Source of the DNA: Isochrysis galbana | Lineage: Eukaryota > Haptophyta > Isochrysidales > Isochrysidaceae | NCBI GenBank assembly: GCA_018136815.1 | Contig: CM030933.1 | Span: 4,060,106-4,124,105 of the forward strand | Length of the DNA stretch: 64,000 nucleotides | Direction: 5' to 3' | Shown: positions 20,168 through 30,082 of the stretch, one piece after another | Position numbering within the stretch: position 1 is the stretch's first letter | Layout of the letters: every line of letters begins with the position of its first letter | Notes under the pieces: generated by a model | Database searches by the model: none | The model's input: only the letters and a program-made list of their open reading frames with translations | What the model was told of the DNA's origin: nothing | Made by a program: the position numbers and the translations under genes

Positions 20168-20902
20168 TGCATGTGAATAATAAATAATTTTTAATTTTTT
20201 AACAAATTTTTATGGGTCGCGGCGCGGCAAAGGAATGGGACTAGCGCGCACACAAGACAGGACTCCCTGCCGCGGCGAGCGCAAGCACCCTTCCCCCTTA
20301 TGCCACCCAGCTCTTCACTAGCTTACTACCTGCGCTAGCCGGAGCACCCCTCCCTCCACACTCAAACAGCCCCCCACGCCAGGATCCTGTTTTGGTCTCG
20401 CAGGCAAGGGGGCCTAATGGGAGGGAGAGGAGCAACTCCTCAAAGAGGAGCTTTGGGGAAGGAGATGTTTGAGTGGGGGCGCTATACCCTTGCGCTAGGC
20501 ATGGGCAGCGACGCCGCCTCAACACATGTCCTCCCTCTGGCCTTGAGTCGAATTTTTTGGTGTTTGAAACCGAGGGCGAGGGGGTTTGTGCTTCTTGGGT
20601 TGGTTGTAGTGGGATGAGGGAGTGGGAGATGGAGTGAAGTGTTGAAAGAGGGCCCAAGGCAGGGCACTGAGTTGTAGGTACTTGTGGCCCACAAGCGTGG
20701 GGTGAAAACGGGAAGTGTATCAACATGTGTCTTGAATTGAAATTTTTGGTGCTTTGAACAGAGGGCGGGGGGGTTCGTGCTGTTTGGGTTGGTTGAAGTG
20801 TGAAGGGGGAGTGGGAGAGGGAGTCTAGTGTTGAAAGAGGGCCCAAGGCAGGGCACTGAGTGATTGGTACTAGTGGCCCACAATGCATGTGAATAATAAA
20901 TA
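20168..20902 (-). mobile_element. 697-bp retroposon-like insertion with 19-bp target duplication
   Basis: The 19-mer TGCATGTGAATAATAAATA occurs at 20168-20186 and again at 20884-20902, exactly bracketing 20187-20883. The left end inside the duplication is AT-rich, reading as an A-rich 3' tail on the minus strand. The insert contains CGGCGCGGCAAAG through CTGCGCTAGCCGGAGC (20219-20344), shared with 40249-40378. It also holds two imperfect direct units of about 170 bp (20518-20694 and 20718-20883) marked by GAAAGAGGGCCCAAGGCAGG. No long coding frame is seen, so it is probably non-autonomous. Confidence 0.8.
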
Positions 20903-21206
20903 GGGCCATGGCAATACTTGTAGCGAAAATCGCCCAAACTTGTCGGCCAAACTTGTAGCATTCTTGTGCACGCGCGAAAATGCTTCCACCAACCACCACA
21001 CATTTCCCTTCAAAAACACTAAAATAAAAACCCGTATTCGTATTCCGAGACCGAGACGCGAGACGCTCCGGCCCTTGCGGTCCAAGAGAGTGTCCACCAG
21101 ATATTCATTATCTTGTAGTGGGTCACCGTCCGAGAGCGTACGTATAGTAGGGTCGTAGATTGGTAATATGAACATGTATGCGTAGTGTGTTCGCGGGGGG
21201 GCCGGC
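20903..21206 (-). mobile_element. Possible retroelement scrap with chromodomain-like segment
   Basis: The minus frame reads DNEYLVDTLLDRKGRSVSRLG, reminiscent of the start of a retroelement chromodomain (EYxVExILDxR). It stands next to the inverted 55-bp repeat. The match is short and I hold it loosely. Confidence 0.25.
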
Positions 21207-21262
21207 GGAGGTGTCGTTCCGTCAATTGTGGGACATCAGTCGAATTGAGCGATCAAATGTCC
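21207..21262 (-). repeat. 55-bp repeat, inverted partner of 11553-11610
   Basis: GGTGTCGTTCCGTCAATTGT, then GGGACATCAGTCGAATTGAG and CGATCAAAT: the reverse complement of the 11.55 kb repeat with one or two mismatches. Confidence 0.7.
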
Positions 21263-21425
21263 ACAGTTATTTAAAATTAAATAAGGGCTAGCACTGCGTG
21301 CCCCCCCCCTTCCCCCTCCCTTCGCCTCTCACCGACCTACCAGAGAGAGAAGGCTCCTACTGCCTGCCTCCCTCCTCCCTCCTCGCTCACCCTCCAGCTC
21401 TCTCCTCGCCCTCGTCTTCCTCACG

Positions 21426-21860
21426 ATGGTGGCGACTCGGCGCGCATCGGTACGGTCCTCCGTCCTCTCGTCTCGTGCTCCTGCTCGCTGGTTTCGTTCG
21501 ACTCGCTCGACACGGCCACCTGTCGACTGGACGCCAAGCGCAAGCGCTGCTCGCACGACTCGTTCCTCCTCCTGCTCCAATGGCGCGGCGGAGGAGGCGG
21601 AGCCTGTTCGCGTTCCTGATGCCGAGGAGGAGGCCCTTTCCCCGACCGAGGAGGCCACCATCACCACCACCGACGAGGACCCCGGGCCTGTGGGAGGAGA
21701 AGAGAAGAACGAGAACAGTGCGTCGGACGCTCCAGGCCGTCTTCTTCCCATCGCGCCCCCCTTAGGCTTAGGGGCGGAGGGCGAGAACGCGCCCGCGGCG
21801 ACCCCTAGAGCCCTCCAACTCGACTTCACAAAAGGCTCATTTACTATATATATAATCTGA
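21426..21860 (+). other. Low-complexity open frame upstream of the gag-like frame
   Basis: Encodes about 144 Ser/Arg- then Glu-rich residues (EEALSPTEEATITTTDEDPG). It lies directly before the gag-like frame and may be the 5' part of the same retroelement. No motif recognised. Confidence 0.3.
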
Positions 21861-21924
21861 TTCGATAATCAAGAAACCGAGGCCCGTCCACCCATTTGCC
21901 CCTTTCGTCAACGTTCCGCCGCCG

Positions 21925-22500
21925 ATGTCCGCCGCCTCCCCAGGGCTGAGCGCGGTGGAGCTGCGCTGCATGGAAATGATCCAATCCATGGCCGCGCAGT
22001 TCACCAAGCAGCTCGCCGCGGTCACCGAGGCGATCGAGAAGGGTGCCCCCGCTTCACGGGCTGCATCCATCGCCTCCAAACCTGGGGGAGGAGAGCCCGC
22101 ACAAACTGAAGCGCCACAACCACCCACGTCGTCGCCTCGACCTCCCCCGAAACCCCCGAAAGCCCCCAAAGGCCGTAAAGGCCATCGCCACCGGCGCCAC
22201 CGCTCACCGAGCCCCTCGTCGTCTTCGTCCGATTCGTCGCATTCGTCGCGGTCGTACTCAGGCTCGGGCGCTACCAGCAGCCCGTCTGACGCCAGCGATT
22301 CAGAATCGGGTGACTCAGAACACCCGCGCCACCGGACGCGCCGCCACCACCACGGCCGCGGCCAAACCGACCGGAAGCGGCACGACCGTCACAAGGGCCG
22401 GCCGCCCAAGGCCGCTACGGATTCGTCCCGCTCCAAGCCCCGCCGCTCCCTCTACGGAGACCTGGCTAAGCCTGAGGGCCAGACGGGCCCGGAAAAGCGG
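21925..22500 (+). mobile_element. Gag-like N-terminal fragment of a gypsy element
   Basis: ATG 21925 opens a frame with a helical start (ELRCMEMIQSMAAQFTKQLAAV, here ELRCMEMIQSM then AAQFTKQLAAV). A Pro-rich spacer and a long Ser/Arg/His-rich basic tail follow, the layout of an algal gypsy Gag N-terminus. At about 22504 it passes straight into the element's 3' non-coding repeats, so the rest of gag and all of pol are deleted. Assignment depends mainly on that junction. Confidence 0.55.
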
Positions 22501-22503
22501 CGC

Positions 22504-22781
22504 CTCTGCCGCTCCTCCGCGGTCGCCGAATTTCCCCCCCGCGGTCGCCGAATTTCCCCCGCGGTCGCCGAATGTCCCCCCCGCGGTCGCCGAACGGTTT
22601 CCCCCGCGCGGAGCTCTCTTACCGACCGTCCGCAAGCCCTCGTCTTCCCCACGGAACACTTGCAAAGCACTGACCTGACTCTTCCAAGCGTTTGTAACAG
22701 GGCCAGCCGTGTAATAGTTGGGCGTCCGCCACACCGCCTAAACCCTCAGGTAAAACTCTCGTAAAAGAGAGAAGAGAGGGG
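22504..22781 (+). repeat. Gypsy 3' UTR with tandem repeats and polypurine tract
   Basis: Matches 10833-11110: tandem GCGGTCGCCGAATTTCCCCC units, then AAGCACTGACCTGACTCTTC, then AAAAGAGAGAAGAGAGGGG at 22763-22781. The purine run would prime plus-strand DNA synthesis. Confidence 0.8.
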
Positions 22782-23240
22782 ACTATTACACTGAATCCTG
22801 CGGTCTTGCGGACTGCCGTGCCGACCGCCGATTCTTCACCTCACAGTCCGGACGGGTGTGGCTCCCCCTAATTGCTTATTTGTCTTGTCTTTGCTTTCTG
22901 CACGTTTCCATCTGTTTCGCTCACCTCTACCTCGCGAGGACGCTCGATTCTAGCAGGGGGGTGTCGCATCCGCGATCGACTTCCGACCTTAGGCGTCTTC
23001 GAGCCCAGTCGTTCTTGTTGCCGCGGAGTTTTACTCGTAAATTGTAGAACTCTTCACTCGTAACTCGCCCCTCGCTCCTTGCCGTTGCGCCCCTTTGTGG
23101 CCTGTCTCGCTCCTGTTTCGCTCCTTTGCACCTTGGGCCTTGCTCTGCCTTTGGTCCCTCCTTGCTGTCGTTCCCCCGCGCTCGTTCTCGCTCTCGTCGT
23201 AGGTGTTCGTCGCTGCGGACCTTTCCCCCGCGCGAAGCCT
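22782..23240 (+). repeat. Gypsy 3' LTR (second copy)
   Basis: Nearly identical to 11111-11552 and continues beyond it to at least 23237 and possibly about 23590. A candidate short open frame beginning ATG 23634 (MSAPSSRSPSPLPAIHPP) follows but shows no domain. Confidence 0.7.
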
Positions 23241-24150
23241 ACCCTCTCGCCCCTTCCGGTTTACGCTCGTAGATTCCCTCCTTACTTTCTACCTACTCGT
23301 TCGCGGTAACCGCCGTTCGCCGTCGGCTCTTCCGTCGCATCGTCGCTCTCTTGTCGGCTTTCTCTTCCTTGTTTCCTTCCTTCTGTGTCTTCCCCGCCCA
23401 GGTGGGAAAAATACGTTAGTGTGGAGGAATGTTGGGTGAAAGTCGAGTGTGCGTGTCTCGGATTGTTGTCGGACTCGTCGGATTGGTACCCTGTCGGCCT
23501 CTGTCGCCCTCGTCCCTCGCCCCAGTCGCTCCTCGCTCCCTCGTTCTCGCTCTCGCTCTCGCTCAGTCGTAACGAGCAATCTTACAACACCAACCAAATC
23601 CACTCACTCACCCACTCACCCTCGCTATCAGCCATGTCCGCTCCGTCTTCGCGCTCGCCCTCGCCACTGCCCGCCATCCATCCTCCAACCATGGAAGATG
23701 GAAGATGGTCTGCCCGTCCCGCCCGCCAATGGCCAAAATGCCGTGCCTGCCGCCGCCTACCTTCCGTCCCGTTCGGTCCCTCCTGTTCCATCCGTAACCT
23801 CCAATCCGTCAATTTGGCCTTTGGCCTCCGGCCAAATTAGGCCAAATACGGCAAATGTTTCCCAGCTACCATCTAGGATGAGGGCTACAGCCCCGCACCA
23901 CTAGGAGTAGGGGTAAACGAGCAACAACAAAACAAAACAAGAAACCTCGAAACCTCGAAAACTCTAATGTACCCCTCTCAGCAGCCAAAACCAGTGGAAG
24001 AGGAAGGAGGAAGACTGAGAGAGAGAGAGAGAGAGAACCTCCTACTCTCTCTCTTCTCTCTCCCATTCCCTCGCGCGCGCGCTTCATCCCACCTCCTCTC
24101 GCCTGCCCTCCTTCCCCGCCGGCCCCTCCCTCCCGCCGGCCACCCGGCGG
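23241..24150. other. Remainder of LTR-like sequence and 5' flank of the ankyrin-PH gene
   Basis: CT-rich to about 23590, then a short Ser/Pro frame. At 23823-23850 lies the inverted TTTGGCC/GGCCAAA run. A purine-rich GAGAGA stretch (24015-24035) and a CTCTCT stretch (24040-24062) lie just before the ankyrin-PH start codon. Confidence 0.45.
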
Positions 24151-25449
24151 ATGAAGGGCAACAAGAGCGCCGCAAGGCTCAACAACGACGCAGTGGCCGA
24201 AGCACAGGCCAAAGCACTCCAAGAAGAGCTTACCAGGGTGCAGGCAGCGGGGAGCAGTCAGTTGCCAGCTTCGGGCGGAGTATCAGACGGAGTCGCATTG
24301 CTCTGCGACGCAGCAGCGCGCGGCGATGTGGCGGCGATGCGCCGCATCGTTCGCGAGCGCGGCGTCGATGTGAATTCGAGCGATCACGATCATCGCACGG
24401 CATGCCACCTCGCAGCGACCACTGGTTCAGTGGCAGCGCTCCAGTTCCTGATCGATGAGTGCTCTGCACATCCAAACCCTGTGGATCGCTGGGGACACAC
24501 TCCCCTCGACGAGGCGATGGCAGCCAAGCACCCGAAGGCCGACAAGTTTCTACGAAGGCGCGGCGGTGCCTTGGGCCTCGCGAGTGAGCGCTTCCTGTCC
24601 TCGGGCTCCTCAGGGTCAAGGCTCACAACATCCACTGCTGCGGCCTCTACTAGCAATGCATCTGCTGCCACACATAGCAGTGGTATCCAGTCTTCTTTTC
24701 TCCGTTGGCCACGGCGTGTAGCGCAGAGCAGCAGCTTGCAGGTTTCTTCACACTTGGAAGTGTCACAGCCGCAAGCTACTCTTTTCCAGGTGCCCAGGCG
24801 AGAAATGGTGGGGCCACACACCTTGACTTTGATCAAGATGGGTTGGCTGCGTAAGCTCTCCAAAGGGGGTTGGACAGCGAATTGGAATCGGCGTTTCTTT
24901 GCTCTCGCGGGCTCTACACTCTTCTACGCCGACAATGAAGATAAAATCACCTTTCAGCCGAAAATATTTGCTGAGCTCCGCTCGCTCAACGTGCTGCAGA
25001 TTGATCATGCTGAGAGCGAATTCAGCTACCCCCACCTCTTTGCTCTTAGCGATGCAACTGGCGAAGGCGCGCTATATCTATCGGCCTCATCGGACAGCGA
25101 TCGCCTTGGGTGGATGCGTGCTATTGCTTCAGTCAGGCTTGCTCCTGCGTGCGATGTGGGCCGACTCTCCGATCTTTTCATGTTGCGGCAGAGGCAGCTC
25201 GATGACTTGGCAGGCGTTTGCTATGGAGAAGCGAACTCTACCCCATCCTATGCAAGGGGTACTCCAAACCCGTATTTTGGCCCTAAAGATTTAGCATTCT
25301 CGCAGTGGGCTCCGATGCTCTATCAGGACAATTCTACTTCTGCTTTGAGGCGCTCGGCATCTGTCGACTACTCTGAGACGCCATCGTGGGTGCAGTCATG
25401 GCTCAAGTGCTTACCCGTTCAAGTGCAAAAGTGTTTGCGAAACATCTGA
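24151..25449 (+). CDS. Ankyrin-repeat and PH-domain protein
   Basis: Single-exon frame of 432 residues from ATG 24151. Residues about 45-125 hold two to three ankyrin repeats: DGVALLCDAAARGDVAAMRRI, VNSSDHDHRTACHLAATTGSVAALQFLI and NPVDRWGHTPLDEAM (first block split as DGVALLCDAAARGD plus VAAMRRI). A Ser/Thr-rich linker follows. Residues about 228-329 form a pleckstrin-homology domain, opening with MGWLRKLSKGGWTANWNRRF and LFYADNEDK and ending in the usual tryptophan helix DRLGWMRAIASV. PH domains bind phosphoinositides, so a membrane-recruited adaptor is likely. The C-terminal 100 residues have no recognised domain. The Lys/Arg pattern of the first PH strands is compatible with lipid binding, but specificity cannot be read. 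Confidence 0.87.
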   Translation: MKGNKSAARLNNDAVAEAQAKALQEELTRVQAAGSSQLPASGGVSDGVALLCDAAARGDVAAMRRIVRERGVDVNSSDHDHRTACHLAATTGSVAALQFLIDECSAHPNPVDRWGHTPLDEAMAAKHPKADKFLRRRGGALGLASERFLSSGSSGSRLTTSTAAASTSNASAATHSSGIQSSFLRWPRRVAQSSSLQVSSHLEVSQPQATLFQVPRREMVGPHTLTLIKMGWLRKLSKGGWTANWNRRFFALAGSTLFYADNEDKITFQPKIFAELRSLNVLQIDHAESEFSYPHLFALSDATGEGALYLSASSDSDRLGWMRAIASVRLAPACDVGRLSDLFMLRQRQLDDLAGVCYGEANSTPSYARGTPNPYFGPKDLAFSQWAPMLYQDNSTSALRRSASVDYSETPSWVQSWLKCLPVQVQKCLRNI

Positions 25450-25670
25450 GCACACTAGTAAACAAGCACCGCCGCCTTGACACTTACTCCTTGGCGCAGG
25501 AGGTCCACCCTGGTGTCGAAGCATCCCAGGGGCGGAAAACAGGGAACTGAGGGGCTTTCTAGACCTTGAACCTGTCTTCAGTTTTGCAGCTTGGCCCTTC
25601 GAGTTCACGGCCCGCGAGTTGGCGGCTTAGCGTAGGTAAGAAGGAATGAGAAAGCACTTGCGGTTACGTA
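25450..25670. other. 3' flank of the ankyrin-PH gene
   Basis: No gene or repeat seen. Confidence 0.3.
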
Positions 25671-26520
25671 TGGTAGCTCGGTCACTCACTCATTTTAACC
25701 ACTTTTTCCCACCTCCCCTGGGTGTCCAAGGATTCCTTAGGGTCCCCCCCTACCTGCCCCGGCAACTCCCTCCCCCCTCCGAACAACCGGGAAAGTGGCA
25801 CGGAACGCGAATCGGAGGGACGGAGGATGTAAGGAAGGGCGCGGCGAGCAGATACCGCTTGCTTATGACTTGTATGGACTCGTAGACTCGAAAGGAAGAC
25901 TCGGAAGACTCGGGGCGTGGGGGTACTCAGGGGGAGAGAGTCTCGCAGAGCGACTGCAGAACGAGAAGTCGAAGTCATGCCGGTTTATTACCTTAAACGA
26001 GCCAACAATGATAGTAACAGCAAAAACAAAATTCGAATCGCAAATTTCGAGACCAAAATCTGCAAACCTGGACTTGAGACCATGGGGAAACCGAATCTGT
26101 GTGTCTTGTGCGTCAGTGGCAACACGGGGAACTGTTCAATTGTAATTATGAGCGCGTACCTTACACGAATATTCATGCCTACAGCCTTCAGATGGGCAGG
26201 AATACAACAGCGGCAGGCCTGCAGCTGCCCATTGGCGACCCTGGAGGCTCATGGAGGCCAGCTCAGGGCTCAGGGGGCAGAGGAGGCTGGGGCTGGGCCC
26301 TGGCCTCCCCTGCCTCTCCCTCGCTGGCGCTCCTGAGCCTCAGGGGCCCCCACGCTGCACCTGTCTGCCTGTCGAACAGGGGGGGAGGAGGGGTTGGAGC
26401 AATGGTAGCCCGGTCACTCACTCTTTTTAACCACTATTTCCCACCTCCCCTGGGTGTCCAAGGATTCCTTAGGGTCCCCCCCTACCTGCCCCGGCAACTC
26501 CCTCCCCCCTCCGAACGACC
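25671..26520. repeat. Pair of 118-bp direct repeats with 614-bp spacer
   Basis: TGGTAGC[T/C]CGGTCACTCACT through CTCCGAAC[A/G]ACC occurs at 25671-25788 and 26403-26520, equal in length and differing at only a few bases. The spacing is that of a miniature LTR element (TRIM). I do not see a clear primer-binding site or TG...CA ends. The spacer includes a GC-rich block (26220-26395) shared loosely with 32790-32960. Confidence 0.6.
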
Positions 26521-27300
26521 CCCTCCCGCCCCACGAAGGGCAATGGCGTCGGTGAGGGACCCCCCTCCCTTCCCCCGCGCGTGGCGGTGGCGGCGATTGG
26601 CGTGGCTGCTCGGGCGGCATATTCGAATATGGTGCCTGGTAGGGGATTCTATCGTAGTGGATGACCGAGAAAGCGCCGGCAGCGCGCTCGGTAGAGGTGG
26701 GAAGTTGGGTGTTCGAACGCATCTCGGTACGTTACCGTTTAGGCGGTTTTTTCGCCAATGCCGATATTCGACAAGATGTGCGAGGCTGGAGAGGGGAATT
26801 GGCTCGGCCATTAGAGCAGCATATCTTGATTTAACGTTTTCTGCTGTCCTAGTTGAAATGGATGAAAGAAAAGACCATGCCGTCCGCCCGGTCGCGGTGC
26901 CAAATTAGCCGCTCTAGCCCTCGGTGACTAGTGCTTCACGTAAGCGTCTTGAGTTTTGTGATACTTTCGTACACATTGAAGTGCAAAATTATGAGTTTGA
27001 CTTAGGGTCCAGTGTGCAAAGAACCACCCCTTGTAGACCCAGTGAGTTGGCGTCAAAATTTTTCTCGTCATTCCATGTTTGTGCCTCGCATGAAGGGCCT
27101 CACTAAAAATATACCGGAGGGGGGCCCGACTGTATTTCGCGCACCGTCTTCGAAGGCCTGAAATTCGGCATTTGGCATTTTTCGAAAACTTCGCCGGGGA
27201 ACCCCCAATTTTTTTTGCTGATCCATCCTACCGGAACCTATAGGGAGCTTATTTAGCCCTTCATTTACCCATAATTGCTGGTGCCCTCCGCACCCCCATA
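26521..27300. other. Intergenic region
   Basis: No gene recognised. The sequence turns AT-rich after 26820. The plus frame across 26099-26908 spans both repeats and looks compositional. Confidence 0.35.
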
Positions 27301-27320
27301 GTGAGTGACCGGGCTAGCAA

Positions 27321-27525
27321 TGGGCTGGCCACGCCGGGCCAGGATGGGCGAATCAGGCGAGCCTGTCAGTGGGGGAGAGGGCCAGCGGTCAGCAGGGCAG
27401 TGGCCTCCTGGCAAGCCATCAGGCGTGCCAGGAGGATGGGTGGTTCCTCCCCCATGGCAGGGGAGGAGTGGAGAGAGGGGGGGGCTCGTGCCCCCCCATG
27501 GGCGAGCTAAGTATAAACTTAGTTG
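27321..27525. repeat. Dispersed repeat ending in a hairpin
   Basis: About 205 bp (GGCAAGCCATCAGGCGTGCC, GGGTGGTTCCTCCCCCATGG, GGGGGGCTCGTGCCCCCCCA) ends in GCTAAGTATAAACTTAG TT, a perfect short hairpin. A close copy lies at 32445-32641; the last 60 bp have diverged relatives at 33120-33178 and 44265-44318. Confidence 0.7.
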
Positions 27526-27661
27526 CCCCTAATCCCTAATAACTAATAAAAGAAAAAGAACGCCGGTTTGACCGCCCTAGCTTGTACCTTTCTCGGGAAT
27601 GGCAACGATTGGGAGAATCAGAATTTCGCCTTTGCCTTTGGCGATGGGGATGGGGGAGCAT

Positions 27662-27930
27662 CAGAGTTTTTTATTGTTGCGTTAGTGTAGCCTTAATGCT
27701 GCGGGACCGTAGCCCCTCGCTCGACGGCAACGGAGCCCCTACCCCGCGACGGGGGTGTGCGCGGTTGGTGCATGGTTCGTCCGATGTTGTGACTAGGGAT
27801 GCTAGCCAACAAGATGCTCTACAAGACTACAATTACAAACGCCCTCCCCCGCGATGGGGGTGTGCGCGGTTGGCGCATGGCTCGTCCGGTGTATGTGGCT
27901 ACGAATGCTAGCTAACGAGATGTCCTACGA
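27662..27930. repeat. Dispersed repeat with internal tandem of GGGGGTGTGCGCGGTTGG
   Basis: The first 110 bp match 4476-4590. Two imperfect units of about 95 bp follow, each starting CCCCGCGA[C/T]GGGGGTGTGCGCG and containing GCATGG[T/C]TCGTCCG. The TTGG(T/C)GCATGGTTCGTCCGA portion hints at a tRNA-like arm, but no full cloverleaf can be drawn. Confidence 0.6.
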
Positions 27931-28801
27931 CGCTATAAGTTCTAACGGACTTGTACCGAGCGAGGAGAAGATCAAAGATCAATAGCAATAGTGCTCGGAA
28001 TCTGGACATTGAATTGCCTGAGCACGGAGTAATCGTAGTTTGCTCTACTCCTACTCCCTCCCAAGTGCCAGGTTTCGTGGATTTCTCCCTTGTGTTTCTC
28101 GCCCAGCTTCTCAGTTCTTCAGCTTTTGCCCCGGACGCCGGTCGAGGGTGCGGCCCTATTACTAACCCCACCAGAGGAAGATTCTCCCGCCCCCCCGCCT
28201 CCAGCCTTCCCCCCCCCTCTGCCGCCCGCCCCCCCCCCCCCCCCCCCCCGCCCGCTCCCTCCCCCCCCGCGCCGCCCTCGCCCCCCCCGCGCGAACGCTC
28301 GGCGGTCGACCTGAAGTCTCTCAAGTTTCCCTCGAGCACAACAACTTCGTCCCCAGTCTATGCTTGCTATCTCGGCGGAGTGATCCACGGCAGCTGCAGC
28401 AGCACGCCCGCAAGGCCGACAGCTCGTTCGCCGAGATTCGGAAAGGCGGGGGCCCAGAAGGCCCGCAAGGCGTCGCTTTCCTCCATCCCCAGCGCGCCTG
28501 CATCCCAAGATCGGGAGAGATTATCCTCATCTCGCCCAATTGGCGGGCGGAGCGGAGAGGCTACGAGTACCAAAGCCGCGGACTGGGGGGGGGGGGGGGG
28601 GGGGGAGAGCCGCCGCCCCTCCCTCCCTCTTCCCTTCCCCCTCCCCCCCCCCCCTTCCCTTCCCTTTCCCCCCTTCCCCCCCCCCACCCCCCTTCCCCCG
28701 CACCTCCCCCCCCCCCCCCCATCTCTGCCCTCCCCCCCCCGGCACGAGGGCCTCTCCCACCTCTCGCATACCGCTCGCCGCCAGGCCCACAACTTCAAGT
28801 C
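27931..28801. other. 5' flank with extreme C and G tracts
   Basis: Pure C runs near 28229-28248 and 28720-28736, and a G run near 28588-28604, separate purine/pyrimidine blocks. Long Pro- or Gly-rich open frames on both strands follow from this composition. It probably includes the 5' UTR of the gene starting at 28802. Confidence 0.5.
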
Positions 28802-30082
28802 ATGGCGGAACTCTGCCTCAACGACATTGCTGCAGATTTATCTGTCGGTGACCTCGCCAAGGCAATCCTCGAAAACCAGCCCGGCTCGTGCTGGGGCGGC
28901 CAGCTAGCGGGCAGTGATTGGCGCTGCGATAAATCGTTCCAGGTTGCGGGACCACATTTCAAGCACAAGTTTTGCCCTGCTTGCCAAGCCAAGGGCATCT
29001 ACATCCCCGCGAGCCGGATCCGGGCGATCCCCGAGGACACTTGCAAGGAGCTCGTCAACGGAAATGGCGGCGGTGTCTGGACGAAACTCTCCTCTCGTGT
29101 GGTTGTTGGCGAGAAGCGCAGCCGCAAGCAGACAGAAGGGGGCTCGATCTTCTTCCGCATCGTGAACCACACGGCGAGGTGCGAGTCCCCGCGTATCGTA
29201 ATCTTCGAGGGACGCCCAATCGATCACGACTGGGCGCCTCTCCCCGGCGCCTGGGTGTCGGAGCCAGATGACATGGTACATCTTGTCATCCGCAAGGGCA
29301 CCCTTGTACCAGCCAATGATGGACGCCAGCAGCAGATGAATGATCTCCTTCCGTCCCCGTTGGAATCCCAGCGGCTTGTGAAGCCCTTGGATGCGACCTC
29401 CCTTCAAGCCAGTCCCCCAACGTCGGCTCTGCTTCCGCCAGCCACCATTTCCCAGATCGCCAAGACACTTACAAATACTGCACCTTGCAAGCTCGGCTCC
29501 CTCCACTACCTGCGCCACGTTCAAGGCAACGAGGGAGGCGAGGAGGTCTATCAGCAGCGCCTCCCTCAGGAGCCACCTATGCCGCCGATGGTGCCGAGCC
29601 ATCAAAAGTATCCATCGCCTCCACCGATGCACGTCTCGCCACCATCCATGCTTGTGCAGACGAACATGAACACCGCCAGCGGGTGGACCCACCGTTGGCA
29701 GCCTCCCTCCTCTCGTTTCTTCCCGCCGCCCTCACAGCCACATGCCGCCCCGCATCCTATCGACGCCCACGACGTCCACGACGTCCGCTTCCCGAAGCCA
29801 ATCAAGATGCCAAACATGGGCGAAATCGGATTGCCGCGCGGACTCCAGCGCTCACCCCAGAGCAACATATTCTTGAACGCTCTTGCACCTCTGAAGTTCT
29901 CCTCTGCTCTCCGTCGACCAGATCAACATATTCCAACTCCACCCAGCACACTGCACGGATCGTGCCAACTAATGTCCGACGAAGACGCCCTCAACTCATT
30001 GCTGTTTGGCGACTTGTCGTCCAATGATCTTCACGACTTGCCGATCGACGGGGACCTGCTATCCAGTAACCTCTCCCTCTGA
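28802..30082 (+). CDS. Cys-rich, acidic-tailed protein, possible transcription regulator
   Basis: I do not recognise the family. The start chosen is ATG 28802 (MAELCLNDIAADLS), because the open frame upstream is poly-Pro/Gly from homopolymer tracts; the product is 426 residues. Residues 30-140 look like a compact domain: SCWGGQLAGSDWRCDKSF, then GPHFKHKFCPACQAKGIYIP, giving C30, C42, H52/H55, C58 and C61 as candidate zinc ligands. A Lys/Arg patch (VGEKRSRKQ) and FFRIVNHTARC follow. Residues 200-380 are Pro/Ser/His-rich and disordered. The last 36 residues (MSDEDALNSLLFGDLSSNDL and onward) are acidic with regularly spaced Leu, as in activation domains. A lineage-specific DNA-binding activator is an inference from this architecture only. 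Confidence 0.65.
   Translation: MAELCLNDIAADLSVGDLAKAILENQPGSCWGGQLAGSDWRCDKSFQVAGPHFKHKFCPACQAKGIYIPASRIRAIPEDTCKELVNGNGGGVWTKLSSRVVVGEKRSRKQTEGGSIFFRIVNHTARCESPRIVIFEGRPIDHDWAPLPGAWVSEPDDMVHLVIRKGTLVPANDGRQQQMNDLLPSPLESQRLVKPLDATSLQASPPTSALLPPATISQIAKTLTNTAPCKLGSLHYLRHVQGNEGGEEVYQQRLPQEPPMPPMVPSHQKYPSPPPMHVSPPSMLVQTNMNTASGWTHRWQPPSSRFFPPPSQPHAAPHPIDAHDVHDVRFPKPIKMPNMGEIGLPRGLQRSPQSNIFLNALAPLKFSSALRRPDQHIPTPPSTLHGSCQLMSDEDALNSLLFGDLSSNDLHDLPIDGDLLSSNLSL

Noticed and set aside
10833-23240. One giant LTR retrotransposon between the two gypsy 3' ends
   Set aside because: Both copies are 3' ends in the same orientation preceded by a polypurine tract, and host genes lie between them, so they are separate insertions.
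27770-27870. tRNA-like arm in the GGTTGG...GGTTCGTCCGA repeat
   Set aside because: No acceptor stem or full cloverleaf could be formed, and no other tRNA gene was recognised anywhere in the window.
28904-29692. 262-codon minus-strand frame
   Set aside because: Mirror of the plus-strand Cys-rich gene, which has a better codon pattern and domain-like content.
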